NCBI GenBank assembly: GCA_026709065.1
Contig: JAPOTS010000035.1
Span: 80,033-139,306, forward strand
Origin: Bacteroidota bacterium
GTDB lineage: Bacteria > Bacteroidota > Rhodothermia > Rhodothermales > Bin80
Length of the DNA: 59,274 bases
Reading direction: 5' to 3'
In this document: positions 56,872 to 59,274 of the stretch, one piece after another
Layout of the letters: the number at the start of each line of letters is the position of its first letter
Numbering within the stretch: the first letter of the stretch is position 1
The notes under the pieces: generated by a model
Told to the model about the DNA's origin: nothing
Database searches by the model: none
Seen by the model: only the letters and a program-made list of their open reading frames with translations
Made by a program: the position numbers and the translations under genes

Positions 56872-57310
56872 TAGATTAAGTTATGATGGTACACTACGTA
56901 ATATAAGACCTATTATGATGCTTAAAACAGCGTGATTGATCTCACCGTAAATATACAGTTCTTTGTCAATAGACGCAAAAACTGTGGACTCCGTTACATT
57001 TGCAATGAATTGCATATCATTTTTTTGGAAATCTCTTAGAGTCATATTGATAACGTTGGACACTTCAACAGTTGGAAATAAATGGCTTTTAACATATACG
57101 CATCATCTCTTTTTTTTTATCTGAGTTTCCATGGATTCTGGATAGACTGCATTAATTACTTAGGGTATCTGGCGATTTTACCAGTGGTGGTCGCAGAGTG
57201 CGCTGTAGTAGAATCCTTTTCTGGAATTACCCTTATATTTGGGTTTCAAATACTTTCTGAAACATTTTACTCGCCAGAAAAACTACTCTCTCCTGCCCCC
57301 TATCAGGACA
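56872..57310. other. Intergenic upstream of clpX, no gene seen
   Basis: Contains short frames (60 and 80 codons) without family or clear coding character, one of them hydrophobic (from 57082). Expected to hold the clpX promoter. Confidence 0.4.
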
Positions 57311-57557
57311 ATGGAGAAGCCTAACATAATAGCCTCCCAATCTGGGAGACGAATTCTCCATTCCTTGCGATTAATAGACGCATTTTACGGACTCTGTAGA
57401 GGCTCAGCTCAAAGGAGAATCTGTCCCTGATTTTGATTTCGATGGAGCGTTCCATCCGGCGGTGTATGACATTGTCACCCAGCTCCTTGACTATGTCTAC
57501 GATATTTATCAACGCAAACGCTTTAACTTCATTTACCCTCAGGAAACGCACCCATAG
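57311..57557 (+). pseudogene. Frameshifted gene fragment, family unknown
   Basis: From ATG 57311 the frame reads PNIIASQSGRRILHSLRLID. Reading then continues best one frame over, from 57378, as HFTDSVEAQLKGESVPDFDF followed by DGAFHPAVYDIVTQLLDYVY and QRKRFNFIYPQETHP, ending at TAG 57555-57557. The two halves join near 57378. Base composition is richer in GC than the neighbourhood, suggesting transfer. An 88-codon antisense frame also exists (57321-57587), but the plus-strand reading is more protein-like. I do not recognise the family. Confidence 0.4.
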
Positions 57558-57800
57558 ATACCCGCACCTTTCCCGATGAACGGCCATTCTGAATCTGACA
57601 GACCTGGGATTGCTGTTCTACTTGCGGAGACGGAATGACTCAAATCAAGGTGACACACAAGAATTTCGTAATTCCAAATACTCTTTTATCACTCTATCTT
57701 CAGTCCAAAAGTCAGACAACTATATGTAAACCGGGTAGATTATATTTGAATTTATTGCACAAAATTAATTTTGTTACAATGGATTTGATTAATAGGGACA

Positions 57801-58550
57801 CTACTTTTCCATTGAAGAAAAGGCACGAATAGAAAGAGGAAACGCCACAAGCGTTATAGAACTCAAAACCAATAACGATATTATGTTTTCAGAAATAGAT
57901 TCACCCATCCATAGCCCTGAAAATATCTCTACTGAGTGTGTTAACGGAAGAAAATTGCTCACCATGTACAACCATTCAGGAAATAATTCACGTGGTACAG
58001 CAGCACCAGAAAGGAGAAACATTGAGAGAAATAAAAATTGCCCAATTGAGAGAATCGATTGTGTAGATGAAAAAACCCCGCTAATTAAAAATCCCAAGGA
58101 AAAGAAACATCCTACACATAATAGCCCTATCAAGATCACCAAATAAACATTACCTACAAACTGTAGATCAAAAACTATTATACCTGTTGCAATCAAGATC
58201 AAAGACGAGAGTAGTAAACTTGAAAAATGAACGATTGCAAGGCAAATGAGGTAGTGGGTTAAGGGTAAAGGGCTAACATTATATCGCTTTAAAATGCCTT
58301 CTTGCCTGTACGATGCAATAAAAACAGCTAAGTTAACCAACCCAGCCTGCCCAATATATGCACCAATTAGGGCTGGAGCAAAAAAATCCACAAATGCTAA
58401 CTCAGGATGGTTCCATACAGGCATCTCTCCAAAGATTGAGCCGAATACCAAAAACAAGATCACTGGAAAAATAAAAGTGAAAAAAGAGGCCGTTCGTGAA
58501 CGTAAAAAGAGTTTACTCTCAACTAATACTAACTCTGTCAGGCTATTCAT
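57801..58550 (-). CDS. ABC-2 type transporter permease
   Basis: 249 residues with six hydrophobic segments. TASFFTFIFPVILFLVFGSI is the first helix. YRQEGILKRYNVSPLP is the ABC-2 coupling region, and FLLSGAAVPRELFPEWLYMV is the conserved loop before the last helices. It exports or modifies a lipid, drug or peptide together with an ATPase that is not encoded in the window. It follows a broken ThiF/E1-like gene by 11 bp, as in TOMM peptide loci where such permeases export the product. Confidence 0.85.
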   Translation of the reverse strand: MNSLTELVLVESKLFLRSRTASFFTFIFPVILFLVFGSIFGEMPVWNHPELAFVDFFAPALIGAYIGQAGLVNLAVFIASYRQEGILKRYNVSPLPLTHYLICLAIVHFSSLLLSSLILIATGIIVFDLQFVGNVYLVILIGLLCVGCFFSLGFLISGVFSSTQSILSIGQFLFLSMFLLSGAAVPRELFPEWLYMVSNFLPLTHSVEIFSGLWMGESISENIISLLVLSSITLVAFPLSIRAFSSMEK

Positions 58551-58561
58551 TTTATTGAGTT

Positions 58562-59157
58562 TTAACTAAAAATATTTTTGATGGGGTAAGTTTCGAGTCT
58601 CTCTCCAATAGAGATTAGTAAAGTCACAAATTCTTGCCTAACATCCAAGCAAAGATATTTTTGTTCATATTCAGAAATTCCAATATATCTATCATCAATA
58701 ACTCTTATTTGCCTCACATTGATTCGTGCAAGTTCCTCGGCAATAGAAATTCTAGTTGGCCGGCTCCTACAATCCCTATACAGATTGAATTAAGTGAAGA
58801 ACCGAGCCCAAGTATTGAATTGATGTAACTATCTACAGGTGTCTTATTCACGTTGGTTAATATGCCTCTCTGCGAAGATACTTGGACCAGACTCACTGCA
58901 TCTTCAACCTCATTCTGGACGTAAAATCCCTCATTTATCAAATCTTCCAGAGATGCAGTGAATCTACGCATAATACCCCCCAACAGGCGTGAATATCCTT
59001 AGTCCAGTATAATTTGCTTAAACTCTGATCGGATACCGTGTATAACCAGAATTTGGTCTTCACCACAGAAAATCACTTTTAATGAGGGATTAATCACGAA
59101 AATTTGGGAAGATATCTTAACGCCGGTATGAAGGTGGGAGTTTTTGGTAGTTTCCAT
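58562..59157 (-). pseudogene. Broken ThiF/E1-like protein of TOMM cyclodehydratase type
   Basis: Three pieces read as one protein. From ATG 59157, VINPSLKVIFCGEDQILVIH is followed by GIRSEFKQIILD and a TAA (59001-58999). In the same frame it continues LLGGIMRRFTASLEDLINEG and SSQRGILTNVNKTPVDSYIN to CIGIVGAG, the nucleotide-binding loop of E1/ThiF proteins. A missing C in GGCC (58759-58762) shifts the frame; restoring it gives GAGPTRISIAEELARINVRQ and IRVIDDRYIGISE, ending at TAA 58564-58562. The leader-binding N-terminus plus ThiF-like loop is the layout of ocin-ThiF-type TOMM proteins. It is also short (about 200 residues against 350 or more). One stop and one shift argue for decay. Confidence 0.55.
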
Positions 59158-59274
59158 AATCCTTAGAGAAATTAAATGATCCCCATGAAGATACAAAAAT
59201 TTTTAACACAATTATTGTGGGTTCTACTGCGTTTTCTGTGGAATTGATTAAATTTAGTCAAACTAACCTTTACA

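Noticed and set aside
56881-57063. 60-residue ORF upstream of clpX
   Set aside because: No family, length at noise level, and lies where the clpX promoter is expected.
57321-57587. 88-residue minus-strand ORF
   Set aside because: Antisense to the more protein-like plus-strand fragment; kept only as an alternative reading.

Overview
The window looks like a chromosomal segment of an AT-rich, Gram-negative bacterium of the Bacteroidota/Rhodothermota/Balneolota assemblage. The grounds are family content: a TonB receptor paired with a DUF4249 lipoprotein, a CBM9/DUF5916 protein, a GWxTD protein, an ASPIC/FG-GAP lipoprotein, BamA with two Skp-like chaperones, and a YtxJ-type bacilliredoxin. Shine-Dalgarno sequences are mostly absent, as is usual there. 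No phage, plasmid backbone or CRISPR array was seen. The exact taxon is inference.

Layout. 1-6.2 kb: outer-membrane and secreted proteins (partial CBM9/DUF5916 protein, DUF4249 lipoprotein, TonB receptor, unknown lipoprotein with a shifted signal peptide). 6.5-12.7 kb: rhodanese, miaA, a glycosyltransferase-methyltransferase fusion, an RsbW-like kinase, a GT4 and an M24 peptidase. 12.8-17.8 kb: divergent ASPIC/FG-GAP lipoprotein and GWxTD genes. 18-25.9 kb: a small surface-polysaccharide region (GT4, methyltransferase, wecB, GT4, YfhO) ending in gatC. 26-33.7 kb: an accessory stretch with a decayed TOPRIM/OLD nuclease, two unlike 22-23 bp tandem repeat arrays, an amidohydrolase, a beta-barrel protein, a GT4, a DUF4143 ATPase and a methyltransferase. 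33.9-43.2 kb: housekeeping genes, including an envelope block dxr-rseP-bamA-skp-skp-panB-surE. 43.7-52.7 kb: sugar oxidation and 3-keto-sugar processing genes around a tRNA-Pro and two small regulators. 53-57 kb: pepF, ytxJ, clpX. 57-59.3 kb: a frameshifted fragment, an ABC-2 permease and a broken ThiF/E1-like gene of the type found in thiazole/oxazole-modified peptide (TOMM) loci.

How the parts fit. The dxr-rseP-bamA-skp block is the outer-membrane assembly core. The DUF1080 hydrolase, ROK kinase, two Gfo/Idh/MocA oxidoreductases, two xylose-isomerase-like TIM barrels and the gluconate 2-dehydrogenase subunit 3-like protein fit uptake and 3-keto processing of sugars, partly in the periplasm. 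The glycosyltransferases, wecB and YfhO fit surface glycan synthesis.

The most unusual signal is the pair of 22-23 bp tandem repeat arrays (31440-31524 and 27087-27183). They differ in sequence but share period and a CCGA-type core. One abuts the start of a DUF4143 ATPase, the other the first readable codons of a decayed TOPRIM nuclease. A two-unit copy of the second family sits beside a group II intron-like fragment (about 18030-18230). Other points worth checking are a miaA frame with no ATG, GTG or TTG start, and the decayed TOMM-like locus at the right edge.
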